DNA of 64,000 nucleotides from Devosia chinhatensis (GTDB lineage: Bacteria > Pseudomonadota > Alphaproteobacteria > Rhizobiales > Devosiaceae), in contig NZ_JZEY01000054.1 in NCBI RefSeq assembly GCF_000969445.1, positions 62,001 through 126,000 on the forward strand. Direction: 5' to 3'. This document shows, one piece after another, positions 8,750-18,183 of the stretch; positions within the stretch are counted from its first letter, which is position 1; each line of letters opens with the position of its first letter. The position numbers were made by a program, and so were the translations under genes. The notes under the pieces were generated by a model. That model did not search any database. It was not told the DNA's origin and saw only the letters and a program-made list of their open reading frames with translations.

Positions 8750-10165
8750 GTGGCCCAAATCTTTGACCTTTCCTGCGATGTTGCCGTGATCGGCGCCGGC
8801 ACTGCCGGCCTTGGCGCGGCTAGGCGCGCCCTGCGCGAAGGCGCCAAAGTGCTGCTGATCGACGACAAGTTTGCAGGCACGATGTGCGCCAATGTCGGGT
8901 GCATGCCCTCGAAGCTGCTGATCGCTGCCTCCAAGGCCGCAGACCACGCGCGCCGCGGCGCGCTTTTTGGCGTCAGGGTGTCGGATGTCTCCATCGACGG
9001 CAAAGCGGTCATGCAGCGCGTGCGCGATGAACGCGACCGCTTCGCCGCCTCAACCCGCAAATCCTTCGAGGACTTTCCCGAAGGCACCTTGATAAAGGCT
9101 CGGGCGCGGTTCACGGCACCCGGCGAACTGGCGCTCGACGATGGTCGGACCATCAAGGCCAAGGCCATCGTCGTTGCCACTGGCGGCACACCCAAAATCC
9201 CGGAAGCCTTCTCCGGCCTTGGCGATCTGTGCTTCACCCACGAGACCATTTTCGAGCTGCCCGACTTGCCGAAATCGATGGCAGTCATCGGCGCTGGGCC
9301 CATAGGACTTGAACTGGCGCAGGCCTTCGCGCGGCTGGGGGTCAAGGTCTCCCTGTTCGACGATTCCGAAACATTGGGCGGCGTGGATGATCCGCACTTG
9401 CAGGCCATGATCCAGGACACGTTGAGCGAGGACATGATGCTTTGCCTTGGCGTGACCTCGCGAGCCCATCGGAACAACGATCAGATCGTGGTCACCTATG
9501 AAGGTAAGGGACATTCCGCGTCGGAAAGTGTCGATATCCTGCTCGTGGCTACCGGTCGCCCACCGCAATTCGATGGCCTTGATCTCGAGAAGGCCGGTAT
9601 TGCCTGCGACGACAAAGGCACACCGCTTTACGATCAGCAGACGATGCAATGCGGAACCGCGCCGATCTTTCTGGCCGGCGATGCCGCAGCGGATCGTCCG
9701 ATCCTGCACGAGGCCTCCGCCGAGGGCAGCATTGCCGGGCGCAATGCGGCGACCTTTCCCAAGGTCACGCCGACCCAGCGCATGATCCCCTTCTCAATGG
9801 TCTTCAGCCAGCCCGTTCTGGCCAGGATCGGTGAGGAGCCGTCCAACGACCATATCATTGCCCGTGCCTCCTATGGCGACCAGGGCCGGGCCAAGGTAGA
9901 CGGAGAAGCCATAGGGGAGGTTCAGATCGTCGCTGATCCTTCCGATGGCCGGCTTCTGGGCGCCATTCTTTTCTGTCCGGGCGCCGAGCATATGGCGCAC
10001 CTTTTCGTTGCGGCGATCTCTGCCGGTCTCACAGCTAGCCAGATGCTGTCGCACCCTTTTTATCATCCTACTCTCGAAGAGGGATTGAAGCCGGCCCTGC
10101 GCGAAATCTGCAGCCGCGTGCCGTCTTCGGGCGATTACGATCGCACGTCCGCCCCCGGGGGATGA
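8750..10165 (+). CDS. Dihydrolipoyl dehydrogenase-like pyridine nucleotide-disulfide oxidoreductase
   Basis: The 471-residue flavoprotein has an N-terminal FAD-binding motif (VIGAGTAGLGAA), a redox-active disulfide CANVGC (Cys46/Cys51), an NAD(P)-binding motif (VIGAGPIGLELAQ), the second FAD motif FLAGDAA, and a C-terminal dimerisation domain with HPFYHPTLEE, supplying the His-Glu pair of this family. Lpd transfers electrons from dihydrolipoamide to NAD; close relatives act as soluble transhydrogenases or metal reductases. No 2-oxoacid dehydrogenase genes are next to it, so a role outside PDH/OGDH is possible. Start: GTG 8750, with a weak GAAAG upstream; GTG 8696 would add 18 residues that homologues rarely have. 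Confidence 0.85.
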   Translation: MAQIFDLSCDVAVIGAGTAGLGAARRALREGAKVLLIDDKFAGTMCANVGCMPSKLLIAASKAADHARRGALFGVRVSDVSIDGKAVMQRVRDERDRFAASTRKSFEDFPEGTLIKARARFTAPGELALDDGRTIKAKAIVVATGGTPKIPEAFSGLGDLCFTHETIFELPDLPKSMAVIGAGPIGLELAQAFARLGVKVSLFDDSETLGGVDDPHLQAMIQDTLSEDMMLCLGVTSRAHRNNDQIVVTYEGKGHSASESVDILLVATGRPPQFDGLDLEKAGIACDDKGTPLYDQQTMQCGTAPIFLAGDAAADRPILHEASAEGSIAGRNAATFPKVTPTQRMIPFSMVFSQPVLARIGEEPSNDHIIARASYGDQGRAKVDGEAIGEVQIVADPSDGRLLGAILFCPGAEHMAHLFVAAISAGLTASQMLSHPFYHPTLEEGLKPALREICSRVPSSGDYDRTSAPGG

Positions 10166-10172
10166 GCGGGCG

Positions 10173-10910
10173 TCAGCGACCGATCCGCCGCAATTGCCAG
10201 CGCTCCAGTGCCGCAAAACCGTCATGAATGAGGACTGCCAGGCCACCGACGATCAACCCACCCTGGACCACGAAGGCTGTATTGCCTGCCTGGAGGCCGG
10301 CAATAATCACTTCCCCCAGCGTACGGGCCGCGACAGTGGAGCCGATCGTGGCAGTGGAAAGGGCAATGGTGGTGGAAAGGCGCAGCCCTGCCAGGATAAG
10401 GGGCAGGGACAATGGCAATTCGACCTTGAGCAAACGCTGCCAAGGCGTCAGTCCCATGCCCTTGGCCGCTTCACGCACGGCGGGCGGCACATTGGTCAGT
10501 CCCGTCAGCGCGTTCTCGAAGATCGGCAGCAATCCATAGAGAAACAGCGCGACCAGCGTCGGTGTCGTGCCGAAGCCCAGCAGCGGCACGCAAAGCGCCA
10601 GCACCGCAACCGGTGGGAAAGTCTGGCCGATATTGGCGATGGCACGCGAAACCGGCAGGAAATCGGCGCCAAAACGGCGGGTGACGAGGACGGCGAGGCC
10701 TATGGCCAACACTGCGGAGGCAGTGATCGCTCCAAAGACGATCAGCAGATGGCTGATCGTGATGCTGAGAAGGCTCCCCTGATTATAGATGGCGGGCTGT
10801 CCGCTTCGAGTGAACAGCGCAAAAAAGCCTGCAAAATCGGTAGGGCGCAGGAGCAGCCACGCCAGCAGGACGAGTGCCGCGAGGCGAATGAGCAGACCCG
10901 TACGGCTCAC
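10173..10910 (-). CDS. yehW: Osmoprotectant ABC transporter permease (YehW-like)
   Basis: The 245-residue, multi-pass product has the binding-protein-dependent permease EAA-like motif (REAAKGMGLTPWQRLLKVELP) in its second half, the coupling segment to the ATPase. It belongs to the glycine betaine/carnitine/choline permease group (OpuCB/YehW type). It is the last gene of a four-gene operon in the same order as E. coli yehZ(osmF)-yehY-yehX-yehW, and overlaps the ATPase gene by 4 bp. The symbol rests on operon order and size, so the real substrate (betaine or another compatible solute) is inferred. Confidence 0.82.
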   Translation of the reverse strand: MSRTGLLIRLAALVLLAWLLLRPTDFAGFFALFTRSGQPAIYNQGSLLSITISHLLIVFGAITASAVLAIGLAVLVTRRFGADFLPVSRAIANIGQTFPPVAVLALCVPLLGFGTTPTLVALFLYGLLPIFENALTGLTNVPPAVREAAKGMGLTPWQRLLKVELPLSLPLILAGLRLSTTIALSTATIGSTVAARTLGEVIIAGLQAGNTAFVVQGGLIVGGLAVLIHDGFAALERWQLRRIGR

Positions 10911-11839
10911 GGCCTGGCCGCCAGCTTGCCGAGACCGTCGAGGGTGACAATGCCCACTGGCAGGCCATCGCGGCTGACCGGCGCCGCCTTTCGGCCTGAC
11001 CAGAGCAGTTCCGAATAGGCCGTGCGCAATGTCATGCCGGCATCGAGCGGCTCGCCCTCTGCCTTGCCCTGTTCGAGGTGGTCGCCCAAGGGGGCCAGCG
11101 ATAGAAGTCGGAAGGCGCGGTCCGTGGTGCCCACAAGTTCGCGCACGAAATCTGTCGCGGGATTGGCGATGATCTCGGCCGGGCTGGCATGCTGGAGCAG
11201 GTGCCCCTTGTCCATCACCGCGATCCGGTCACCCAGATGGATCGCCTCGTCCATGTCATGGGTGACCAAAACGATGGTCGTGCCGAATTTCTTCTGGATG
11301 GCGCGCAGGTCTTCCTGCGCCTTGCCGCGCGTGACCGGGTCCAGCGCTCCGAAAGGCTCGTCCATGAGCAGGATATTGGGTTTGGCCGCCAGCGCCCGCG
11401 CCACACCGACGCGCTGCCTTTGCCCGCCAGACAATTGATGCGGCATGCGATGGCGATAGGTGGCGGGATCGAGCTGAAACAGATCCAGCAAGTCATCGAT
11501 ACGCTTGTCGATCCGGGCACGATCCCAGCCGAGCAGGCTGGGAACGGTGCCCACATTCTGCGCAATCGTCCAATGGGGAAACAGGCCATGCCCCTGGATC
11601 ACATAGCCCATCTGCCGGCGCAGTTCGTAGGCGGGCACGCTCATCACGTCTCTGCCATCGATGCGGATATGTCCACTCGTGGGCTGTACCAGACGGTTGA
11701 TCATGCGCAGGAGCGTCGTCTTGCCCGATCCCGAAGTGCCGACCAGGGCGCAGATCGTGCGGGGGTCGATCATCAGGCTGACGCCATCGCAGGCCCGGGC
11801 GTCGCGATAGGTTTTGACGACGTTGTCGATTTCGATCAT
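10907..11839 (-). CDS. yehX: Osmoprotectant ABC transporter ATP-binding protein (YehX-like)
   Basis: The 310-residue ATPase has Walker A GTSGSGKTT, signature LSGGQRQRVGVARALA, Walker B ILLMDEPFGALD and the H-loop VTHDMDEA. The C-terminal ~60 residues look like a single CBS-type regulatory segment, as in betaine ABC ATPases whose CBS domains sense ionic strength. ATG 11839 was chosen: it begins MIEIDNVVKTY and overlaps the upstream permease by 4 bp (ATGA). The frame stays open further upstream, but that stretch is antisense-like coding noise inside the permease gene. Confidence 0.88.
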   Translation of the reverse strand: MIEIDNVVKTYRDARACDGVSLMIDPRTICALVGTSGSGKTTLLRMINRLVQPTSGHIRIDGRDVMSVPAYELRRQMGYVIQGHGLFPHWTIAQNVGTVPSLLGWDRARIDKRIDDLLDLFQLDPATYRHRMPHQLSGGQRQRVGVARALAAKPNILLMDEPFGALDPVTRGKAQEDLRAIQKKFGTTIVLVTHDMDEAIHLGDRIAVMDKGHLLQHASPAEIIANPATDFVRELVGTTDRAFRLLSLAPLGDHLEQGKAEGEPLDAGMTLRTAYSELLWSGRKAAPVSRDGLPVGIVTLDGLGKLAARP

Positions 11840-13023
11840 GCCTGCCTCCGTCCGGAAACCACTTCGATGAGGCTGTCGAGCAGTACCGCTGCGGCAAATG
11901 CCATGACGACGGTCGGCACGGCGCCAAGCAGCACTAGGTCTATGGCCGTCTGCCCGATACCCTGGAAAACGAAGACACCGAACCCGCCGCCGCCGATCAG
12001 CGCCGCGATCGTCGCCAGACCGATATTCTGCACCAGTACGATCCGCACTCCGGTCAGCATCACGGGGAAAGCGAGCGGCAGTTCGACGCTGAAAAGCCGC
12101 TGGCGCCAGGTCATGCCCATGCCGCGCGCCGCTTCGACGCTGGCTTGCGGCAGCCCGGTGAGCCCCACCAAGGTATTGGCCACGATCGGCAGCAGTGCAT
12201 AGGCAACAAGCGCGACCATTGCCGGAGCCACACCAATGCCGGAAATGCCTGCGGCGCTCGCGCCTGGCACATTCGCAGCGAGCCATCCCAGCGGAGCGAT
12301 CAGCATGCCGAAAAGGGCAATGGACGGAATGGTCTGGATTACATTGAGACCATTGAGCACACTGGCTCTGAGGGCTTCGATCTTGTAGCAGAGGACGCCC
12401 ACCGGCACCCCGATGATTACCGCAATTGCCACCGAGCCGAAGGCCAGCAGCAGGTGGATACGCGCCTCCTGCCAGAAAGCCGGGGCTCGGCTGTCGTATT
12501 CCTTGAGAATGGACAGATTGTTCCAAACCCCACTGGCCAGAAGAGCATAGAGCAGCAGCACGGCCACGATGAGAAGCCCGATGCGGCCGAGGGCGCGTAG
12601 ACGCAAGCGCGAAAGCGCATCGGTCAGCATCAGCGCAAGGGAAAAGGTGATAAGCCAGAACCCTGTACCGAACGCCGTCCGAGCATAGCTGTTGTCAGGG
12701 GTCATGAGGCCGTCTGCAGCACGGCCGATCAGCAACGCCATCGCTGCCAGACCAAGGCTCGATACTGCAAGTTTCCAACGCGCATCGATCCTGATGACCG
12801 CAAAACCAATGGCACCCAATATGACGGCCACGCCCAGCACTGTCTCTGCCGGTGGCAAAACCTGCCAAAGCCAGAGCCCGTCGCCGGGAACGATACGATT
12901 GGCCTTATAGACGGCAAAGGGTGTGGCCAGCCCGAACAGGGCGACGACAGCCACGACAATACCCAGCGGGTCTATCCGCAACCCGCCTTTTTCGGCCTCA
13001 TGCGCAGTGTCTGCAAGCGTCAT
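11836..13023 (-). CDS. yehY: Osmoprotectant ABC transporter permease (YehY-like, long form)
   Basis: The 395-residue membrane protein is longer than its partner permease because ~150 N-terminal residues contain several extra hydrophobic segments; this long form matches YehY. The permease coupling motif VEAARGMGMTWRQRLFSVELP lies near the end. Start ATG 13023 follows a purine-rich GGGGCCGGG. It is separated from the binding-protein gene by 66 bp containing a perfect 10-bp hairpin, and is overlapped by the ATPase gene. It forms the translocation pore with the YehW-like subunit. Confidence 0.85.
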   Translation of the reverse strand: MTLADTAHEAEKGGLRIDPLGIVVAVVALFGLATPFAVYKANRIVPGDGLWLWQVLPPAETVLGVAVILGAIGFAVIRIDARWKLAVSSLGLAAMALLIGRAADGLMTPDNSYARTAFGTGFWLITFSLALMLTDALSRLRLRALGRIGLLIVAVLLLYALLASGVWNNLSILKEYDSRAPAFWQEARIHLLLAFGSVAIAVIIGVPVGVLCYKIEALRASVLNGLNVIQTIPSIALFGMLIAPLGWLAANVPGASAAGISGIGVAPAMVALVAYALLPIVANTLVGLTGLPQASVEAARGMGMTWRQRLFSVELPLAFPVMLTGVRIVLVQNIGLATIAALIGGGGFGVFVFQGIGQTAIDLVLLGAVPTVVMAFAAAVLLDSLIEVVSGRRQA

Positions 13024-13042
13024 CCCGGCCCCAATTCGACAT

Positions 13043-13068
13043 CGGGCCGCGAATGGTCTCGCGGCCCG
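13043..13068 (-). promoter_or_regulatory. Intercistronic stem-loop between binding-protein and permease genes
   Basis: Perfect inverted repeat: arms CGGGCCGCGA (13043-13052) and TCGCGGCCCG (13059-13068), loop of 6 nt. No T-run follows on the minus strand, so it is not a classical terminator. Hairpins at this place commonly protect the upstream binding-protein mRNA or cause partial termination, giving excess binding protein over membrane subunits (inference). Confidence 0.7.
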
Positions 13069-13089
13069 GTCTGCCTTCGAAAATAAGGC

Positions 13090-14001
13090 TTAGCTCAGAA
13101 AGCCGTTTTGGGTCAGGAAATCGGTAGCTACGGCAGCGGCCGGCTCTCCGCCCACCTGGACGCGACCGTTCAGCTCCTGCAGGACTTCCAGCGTCAGGGC
13201 TTCGAAGACCGGCGTCAGCAGTTCTTCGATCTGGGGATATTGTTCCAGAACTTCTGCGCGGATGATCGGCGCGGGCTGGTAGACGGGTTGCACACCCTGG
13301 TCATCTTCAAGCACCACGAGACCGGAGGGGGCGATGCCGCCATCCGTGCCGTAGACCATGGCGGCGTTGACCCCATTGGTCTGCTGGGCGGCAGCGGCAA
13401 TGGTGGCCGCAGTGTCGCCACCCGAGAGCACGACCAACTGGTCGGGGCTAAGCGTGAAGCCATAGACTTCCTGGAATTTTGGAAGCGCGGCGGCAGAATT
13501 GACGAATTCCGAGGACGCAGCGAGCTTGATCTCGCCGCCATCGGCCACGTAAGCGCCGAATTCGGTGAAGGTGGAGAGGTTATTGGCTTCCGCCACATCG
13601 CCGCGCACGGCCACGGCCCAGGTATTGTTCGCCGGTGAGGGCGTGAGCCACACGATGTTGTTGGCTTCAAGGTCGAGGCGCGCCACTTCGGCATAGGCCT
13701 GCGCGGCATCGTTCCAGATCGGTTCATCTGCCAGATCGAAGAAGAATGCACCATTGCCGGTATATTCGGGATAGATGTCGATTTCGCCGGCTGTGATGGC
13801 CTCGCGCATGATCGGCGTCGCGCCCAGCTGGATACGATCCTCCACAGCGATGTCGTTGGCTTCGAGCACCTGCTTGATGACATTGCCCAGTACGCCGCCT
13901 TCGGTGTCGATCTTGGAGGATACAACCACCTGCGCGAACGCCGTAGAGGAGAGGAAGGCGAACGCAACGAGCGCACCCGTGAGAGCTTTGATCTGACGCA
14001 T
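13090..14001 (-). CDS. osmF: Osmoprotectant ABC transporter substrate-binding protein (OsmF-like)
   Basis: The 303-residue product begins with a Sec signal peptide (MRQIKALTGALVAFAFLSS, cleavage probably after AFA). The mature part has the OpuAC/ProX-type layout: VVSSKIDTEGGVLGN at the N-terminus, EIDIYPEYTGNGA near residue 80, and NGVNAAMVYGTDGGI in the second lobe. The family binds betaine-type osmolytes in the periplasm and delivers them to the permease. RBS AGGGA precedes ATG 14001. It is the first gene of the operon, so its promoter should lie in the ~276-bp gap before the kdpE end; no clear sigma-70 box was picked out there. Confidence 0.87.
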   Translation of the reverse strand: MRQIKALTGALVAFAFLSSTAFAQVVVSSKIDTEGGVLGNVIKQVLEANDIAVEDRIQLGATPIMREAITAGEIDIYPEYTGNGAFFFDLADEPIWNDAAQAYAEVARLDLEANNIVWLTPSPANNTWAVAVRGDVAEANNLSTFTEFGAYVADGGEIKLAASSEFVNSAAALPKFQEVYGFTLSPDQLVVLSGGDTAATIAAAAQQTNGVNAAMVYGTDGGIAPSGLVVLEDDQGVQPVYQPAPIIRAEVLEQYPQIEELLTPVFEALTLEVLQELNGRVQVGGEPAAAVATDFLTQNGFLS

Positions 14002-14277
14002 TGAATATCCCTAGGATTGGTGCCGGCCCAAGACGTGGAAAGGCTTAACTTCATCGAAAACGCCTAGACTGCGTTCGAGTTCCCGTGCCCCGCGGCAAAT
14101 TTGGGTGAGCGAAACGGCGACAGACGTCGCCCGTAATGGTCACCGTGGTGGAGTCAGGCCGAGGGAAGTGAACGGCGGCATGCGAGTACCAAGGGCGCTG
14201 CCTGCGACGAGGGAATGTTTGCTAATCTGACGCAGCTGCATAAGGCGCGATGACCAAGAAACGCCTGCCTCGCTCAG

Positions 14278-14955
14278 CTAGAGGTTAGACAATCGATAGC
14301 CCACGCCGGCCTCATTTATGATCAGGCTAGAGGCATCAGTGTCGATCTTGGAGCGCAATTGCCCGATTAGAACTCGCAGATATTGTGCATCGTCCTTATG
14401 CGCCGGACCCCACAGCCGTTGCAGGGCTGTGGCGTGGGTCACGACGCGGCCGGCATTGTCCGCGAGAAGCACAAGAAGATCATATTCCTTGGGGGTAAGG
14501 TGGATCGCTTCAGTGCCCCGTGTCACCATTCGTCTGTCGCGGTCGAGAACGATAGTGCCAAAGCTCTGTGGTCCGGCGAGGGGCGCGTCCGGCTCGGCAT
14601 GGCGCAAGGCGACGCGGATGCGGGCCAGCAATTCGCCAATGCCGAAGGGCTTTTCGATATAGTCATCGGCGCCCGCATCCAGTGCTGCGATTTTCTCGAT
14701 CTCCTGGTCACGCGCCGACAAGACGATGATGGGCACTTTCGAGAAGGCGCGAACGGTCTCGATGACTTCCTTTCCGTCGCCATCGGGCAAGCCGAGATCG
14801 AGCACGATCAGCGCCGGAGCCCGTGTCGCGGCAAGACGTTTGGCCATCGCTGCCGTTTCGGCAGTCTCGACCGCGAAGTCGGAGGCCTCAAGGGCTGGTC
14901 GCAGGAAGCGCTGAATCTGCGGTTCGTCATCGACGACAAGAATTCGCGGCTTCAT
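14278..14955 (-). CDS. kdpE: Response regulator KdpE
   Basis: The 225-residue OmpR/PhoB-type regulator has a receiver domain with the phospho-acceptor Asp53 in LIVLDLGLPDGDG, acidic pocket VVDDE, conserved Lys in EKPFG, and a C-terminal winged helix (HLTPKEYDLLVLLADNAG, then GYRLSNL at the end). It is the partner of KdpD, overlaps it by 4 bp, and in known systems activates kdp transcription under K+ limitation. Confidence 0.95.
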   Translation of the reverse strand: MKPRILVVDDEPQIQRFLRPALEASDFAVETAETAAMAKRLAATRAPALIVLDLGLPDGDGKEVIETVRAFSKVPIIVLSARDQEIEKIAALDAGADDYIEKPFGIGELLARIRVALRHAEPDAPLAGPQSFGTIVLDRDRRMVTRGTEAIHLTPKEYDLLVLLADNAGRVVTHATALQRLWGPAHKDDAQYLRVLIGQLRSKIDTDASSLIINEAGVGYRLSNL

Positions 14956-17612
14956 GCAGACTCCTCCCCGGCGCGTGGCAACCTGATGATGAAACGCGTG
15001 CCTCGGCGGCGCAGAGCCGGGCTCTCGGCCTTGATCGTTCCACCCATCGCGGCCACCAGACCGCGGGCGATCGCAAGGCCCAGACCTGTGCCTGCCTGGC
15101 GCCCATCGCCCTCGGCGCGGCGATAGAATTTTTCGAAGATGCGCTCGAGATCGCCTTCCGGAATACCCTTGCCCTGATCGGTCACCGCAATCGACACATC
15201 GCTTCCTTCGCGGCGCGCATAGATGGTCACAGGCGCATCACCAGCATATTTGCGCGCGTTGTCGAGGAGGTTAAAAAGCACCTGCTCGAGCATGACCTGA
15301 TCGCCCGTCGCAAGGGGCATTCGGTCGGCGACGCTGACATCGACCTGCAAGTGCGGATGCAGACGCAGCGCCCGATTGACGGCCGCCTTGATAACCATAG
15401 CCACATCCAACGGATCGCGTTTGGCCCGCACGATGCCGGCTTCTATCCGGGTCATTTCAAAGAGATTGGTGACGAAGCGGTTGAGACGGCCCGCTTCCTC
15501 CTCGATCGAGGCAAGCAGGTCCGCCCGCGCTGCCGCCGGCATGCGATCTCCGAGTTCGCGCAGGCTGGTGACGGCGCCGGTAATGCTGGCCAGTGGCGTG
15601 CGCAGATCATGGGAGAGCGAGGACAGCAGCGCAGATTGCACCTTGGCACTTTCGCGCGTTACCGACGCCCGCGTGCTATCCTGCGTCAAGCGCGCCCGGT
15701 CGAGTGCAATGGCGGATTGTTCGAGCAGGGCGTTGATGGTCCGCTGTTCCGCGTCAGACACGGGCCCGTCTTCATGGCGCATGCCGAGCCCGACCACCCC
15801 CAGGACACGTTGCCCGGATTGAACCGGCAGGAACAGATAGGACACTTGCGGCAAGGTTCCGGTGAGGAAGCCGGCGGCTTCGCGTTTTTCCAAAGCCCAG
15901 CGGGCGGCGGTCATGGCCGCATCATTTAGGTTCTGGTCTGGTGGCCAGGCCGTCATGAGGGTGAGTTCGCCGCCGTCGTCGCTTGCCAGCACCACCGCCG
16001 GACGCCCCAGGGCGCCGTGCAGGTGGCTGGCCATGGTGTCGAGCACCTGGTCCTGTCCGAAAGCAGCCGACATCTTGCGGGCGAAGTCGAGCAGCGCCTG
16101 CGCCTGCCGGGCCCGCTGGCTGGTACGATCCATGCTGAGGCGCAGTCGTGCGGCCAGCTGGCCCGAAACCAGCGCGACCGCCACGAAGATGGCAAGGGAC
16201 AAGACCTCTTCGGGCTGGGCAATTGTCAGGCGTCCCGTCGGGTCGATGAAGAAGAAGTTGTATGCGAGGAAGGAGAGGAGAGATGCTAACAGCGCTGAGA
16301 AACGACCGGCCAGCATGGCCGACAACAGCACTGCCGCCAGGTACATCATGGACAGGTTCTGCAGGGCAATGATCGCCGAAAGACCAAGGCCCAAAAGCGT
16401 AGTCGCGCTGACGGCGAGCACGGGCAATCCCAAGGTCAGCGTCCATTCCGGCAAGGTTCGCCTGCGGACCGCCCGAACCGGCGCGCGTGCACCCTGTCCG
16501 GACACGACATGTACGCCGATTTCGCCGGCTTGACGCAGCAGGGCATCCGGCAGCGACCGGCGCCAGAATGCATTCTTCCTGTTCTGACCGATGACGATCT
16601 GGGTAAAGTTCCCGCGGCGGGCCAGGCGAAGGATCGCCTTTACATAATCCGAGGCTGTTTCCCGGCGGATTTCTGCGCCGAAGCGCTCGGCCTGGCGCAG
16701 CGTCGCCTCAAGCCTGTCGATCGCCTCCTGGTGGGGTGCAAGGCGGTGCGGATGGCTCAGGGACAAAACTGTCCAGCGAGCGTTGAGGCCCGAGGCTAGC
16801 CGGCTGGCGTCTCGGATCAGGCGTTCGGACATGTCGTCGTAGCCGACGCAGACCAGCAGGCGCTCGCCAGTGGCCCAGGGGCCCTCTATGGCGCCCTGGC
16901 GCAGAAAATCGACCATCTGGTCATCGACCCGGTCGGCGGCGCGGCGCAGACTGAGCTCGCGCAGGGCGGTGAGGGTCGCGGGCTTGAAAAACCCATCCAG
17001 GGCTCGCTCGGCATTGTCGGGCAGGTAGACCTTGCCTGCCTTGAGGCGCTCGATCAGTTCCGCCGGCGGCAGATCGACCAGAACGACTTCATCGGCCTTT
17101 TTGAGCACCACATCGGGCACAGTTTCCCGAACAGGAATGCCGGTAATGTGCCCAACCAGCTCCGAGAGGCTCTCCACATGCTGGATATTGAGTGCTGTCC
17201 AGACGTCGATGCCTGCATCGATCAGTTCGGCGATGTCCTGGTAGCGCTTGGGATGGCGCGCAGAGGGCGAATTGGTGTGGGCCAGCTCATCGACAATGAG
17301 CAATTGCGGACGGCGCAGCAGCGCGGCGTCCAGATCGAATTCGCCATAGGGTCGTGCGCCCTCGACCCGAGGTAAAGTCTCAAGGCCTTCGGCGAGGACT
17401 GCGGTTTCGTTTCGACCATGAGTTTCAGCCAGGCCGACGACGACGTCTGTTCCATTGGCGGCCAAGGCGTTGGCGCGTTCGAGCATGGCATAGGTCTTGC
17501 CGACCCCAGGCGCCATGCCCAGAAAAATCGTCAGCTTGCCGCGCCTCTCGCGCGCGGCAAGCTGGAGGAGGGCGGCAGGATCAGGCCGTCTCTCATCGTC
17601 AAGGCGGTCCAT
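14952..17612 (-). CDS. kdpD: Sensor histidine kinase KdpD
   Basis: At 886 residues this is the usual KdpD length. Order: N-terminal KdpD domain with Walker-type FLGMAPGVGKTYAML (~30-45), a universal-stress-protein-like domain (~245-370), the four-helix DUF4118 membrane domain (~395-500), a GAF-like region, then the kinase core with H-box SLSHDLRTPLASI, N-box LLDNARKYA and G-boxes DQGKGIPEGDL and GTGLGLAI. KdpD senses K+ limitation and osmotic state and phosphorylates KdpE. It starts 1 bp after kdpC ends. Confidence 0.96.
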   Translation of the reverse strand: MDRLDDERRPDPAALLQLAARERRGKLTIFLGMAPGVGKTYAMLERANALAANGTDVVVGLAETHGRNETAVLAEGLETLPRVEGARPYGEFDLDAALLRRPQLLIVDELAHTNSPSARHPKRYQDIAELIDAGIDVWTALNIQHVESLSELVGHITGIPVRETVPDVVLKKADEVVLVDLPPAELIERLKAGKVYLPDNAERALDGFFKPATLTALRELSLRRAADRVDDQMVDFLRQGAIEGPWATGERLLVCVGYDDMSERLIRDASRLASGLNARWTVLSLSHPHRLAPHQEAIDRLEATLRQAERFGAEIRRETASDYVKAILRLARRGNFTQIVIGQNRKNAFWRRSLPDALLRQAGEIGVHVVSGQGARAPVRAVRRRTLPEWTLTLGLPVLAVSATTLLGLGLSAIIALQNLSMMYLAAVLLSAMLAGRFSALLASLLSFLAYNFFFIDPTGRLTIAQPEEVLSLAIFVAVALVSGQLAARLRLSMDRTSQRARQAQALLDFARKMSAAFGQDQVLDTMASHLHGALGRPAVVLASDDGGELTLMTAWPPDQNLNDAAMTAARWALEKREAAGFLTGTLPQVSYLFLPVQSGQRVLGVVGLGMRHEDGPVSDAEQRTINALLEQSAIALDRARLTQDSTRASVTRESAKVQSALLSSLSHDLRTPLASITGAVTSLRELGDRMPAAARADLLASIEEEAGRLNRFVTNLFEMTRIEAGIVRAKRDPLDVAMVIKAAVNRALRLHPHLQVDVSVADRMPLATGDQVMLEQVLFNLLDNARKYAGDAPVTIYARREGSDVSIAVTDQGKGIPEGDLERIFEKFYRRAEGDGRQAGTGLGLAIARGLVAAMGGTIKAESPALRRRGTRFIIRLPRAGEESA

Positions 17613-17613
17613 T

Positions 17614-18174
17614 TTACCTCGCCACTTGCGTCAAGCCATCGAGCGCCAGATTGAGCGCGAGGACATTGACACGGTATTCCCCGAATATACCCAGCGCCGG
17701 TGCTTCCGTCATGTCGCTGACAAGCCTGGCAATCGCTGCACGGTCCACGCCGCGGGCCGTGGCGATGCGATCCATCTGGCTGCGGGCATTTTCCGGCGAT
17801 ATATGCGGGTCGAGGCCTGAGCCGGACGTGGTGACGGCATCTGCCGGCACTGTGCTCCTGCCATCGACTGCGGCGGCAACGCGGTCCACCAGCCGCCTGT
17901 CGGTGGCGCCATAGTTGGAGCCGCTCGATGCCGAGGCGTTATAGGGATCGGTGCCGGTTGCGGATGGTCGCGACCAGAAATAGCCGGGGTCGGTGAAATT
18001 CTGGCCGATGAGATTCGAGCCGATGACGTTTCCATCGCGTTCGATGCGGCTGCCATTGGCCTGGTAGGGAAAGAGCGACTGACCGATGCCGGTCATGGTC
18101 AGTGGATAGGCAACGCCGGTCAGCAGGGTGAAGGCCAGGGTCATGACGATGGCTGGGCGGATCTGGCTGAGCAT
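17614..18174 (-). CDS. kdpC: Potassium-transporting ATPase subunit KdpC
   Basis: The 186-residue protein has one N-terminal membrane anchor (AIVMTLAFTLLTGVAYPL) and the conserved KdpC motifs SNLIGQNFTDPGYFWSRPS and SGSGLDPHISPENA. KdpC is the small periplasmic-facing subunit needed for assembly and high-affinity K+ uptake by KdpFABC. It lies 9 bp after kdpB in the operon. Confidence 0.96.
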   Translation of the reverse strand: MLSQIRPAIVMTLAFTLLTGVAYPLTMTGIGQSLFPYQANGSRIERDGNVIGSNLIGQNFTDPGYFWSRPSATGTDPYNASASSGSNYGATDRRLVDRVAAAVDGRSTVPADAVTTSGSGLDPHISPENARSQMDRIATARGVDRAAIARLVSDMTEAPALGIFGEYRVNVLALNLALDGLTQVAR

Positions 18175-18183
18175 GTCTGCCTC

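Noticed and set aside
8581..8766. 61-codon frame before the dehydrogenase gene
   Set aside because: No RBS, no motif, overlaps the chosen dehydrogenase start; no GG leader signature.
6917..8947. 676-codon minus-strand frame opposite the M50 gene
   Set aside because: Antisense shadow; His/Asp/Gln-rich composition without any recognisable fold, while the plus strand has a clear protease.
11840..12526. N-terminal extension of the YehX-like ATPase
   Set aside because: Lies wholly inside the YehY-like permease in another frame; the ATPase domain starts at ATG 11839 with an ATGA overlap.
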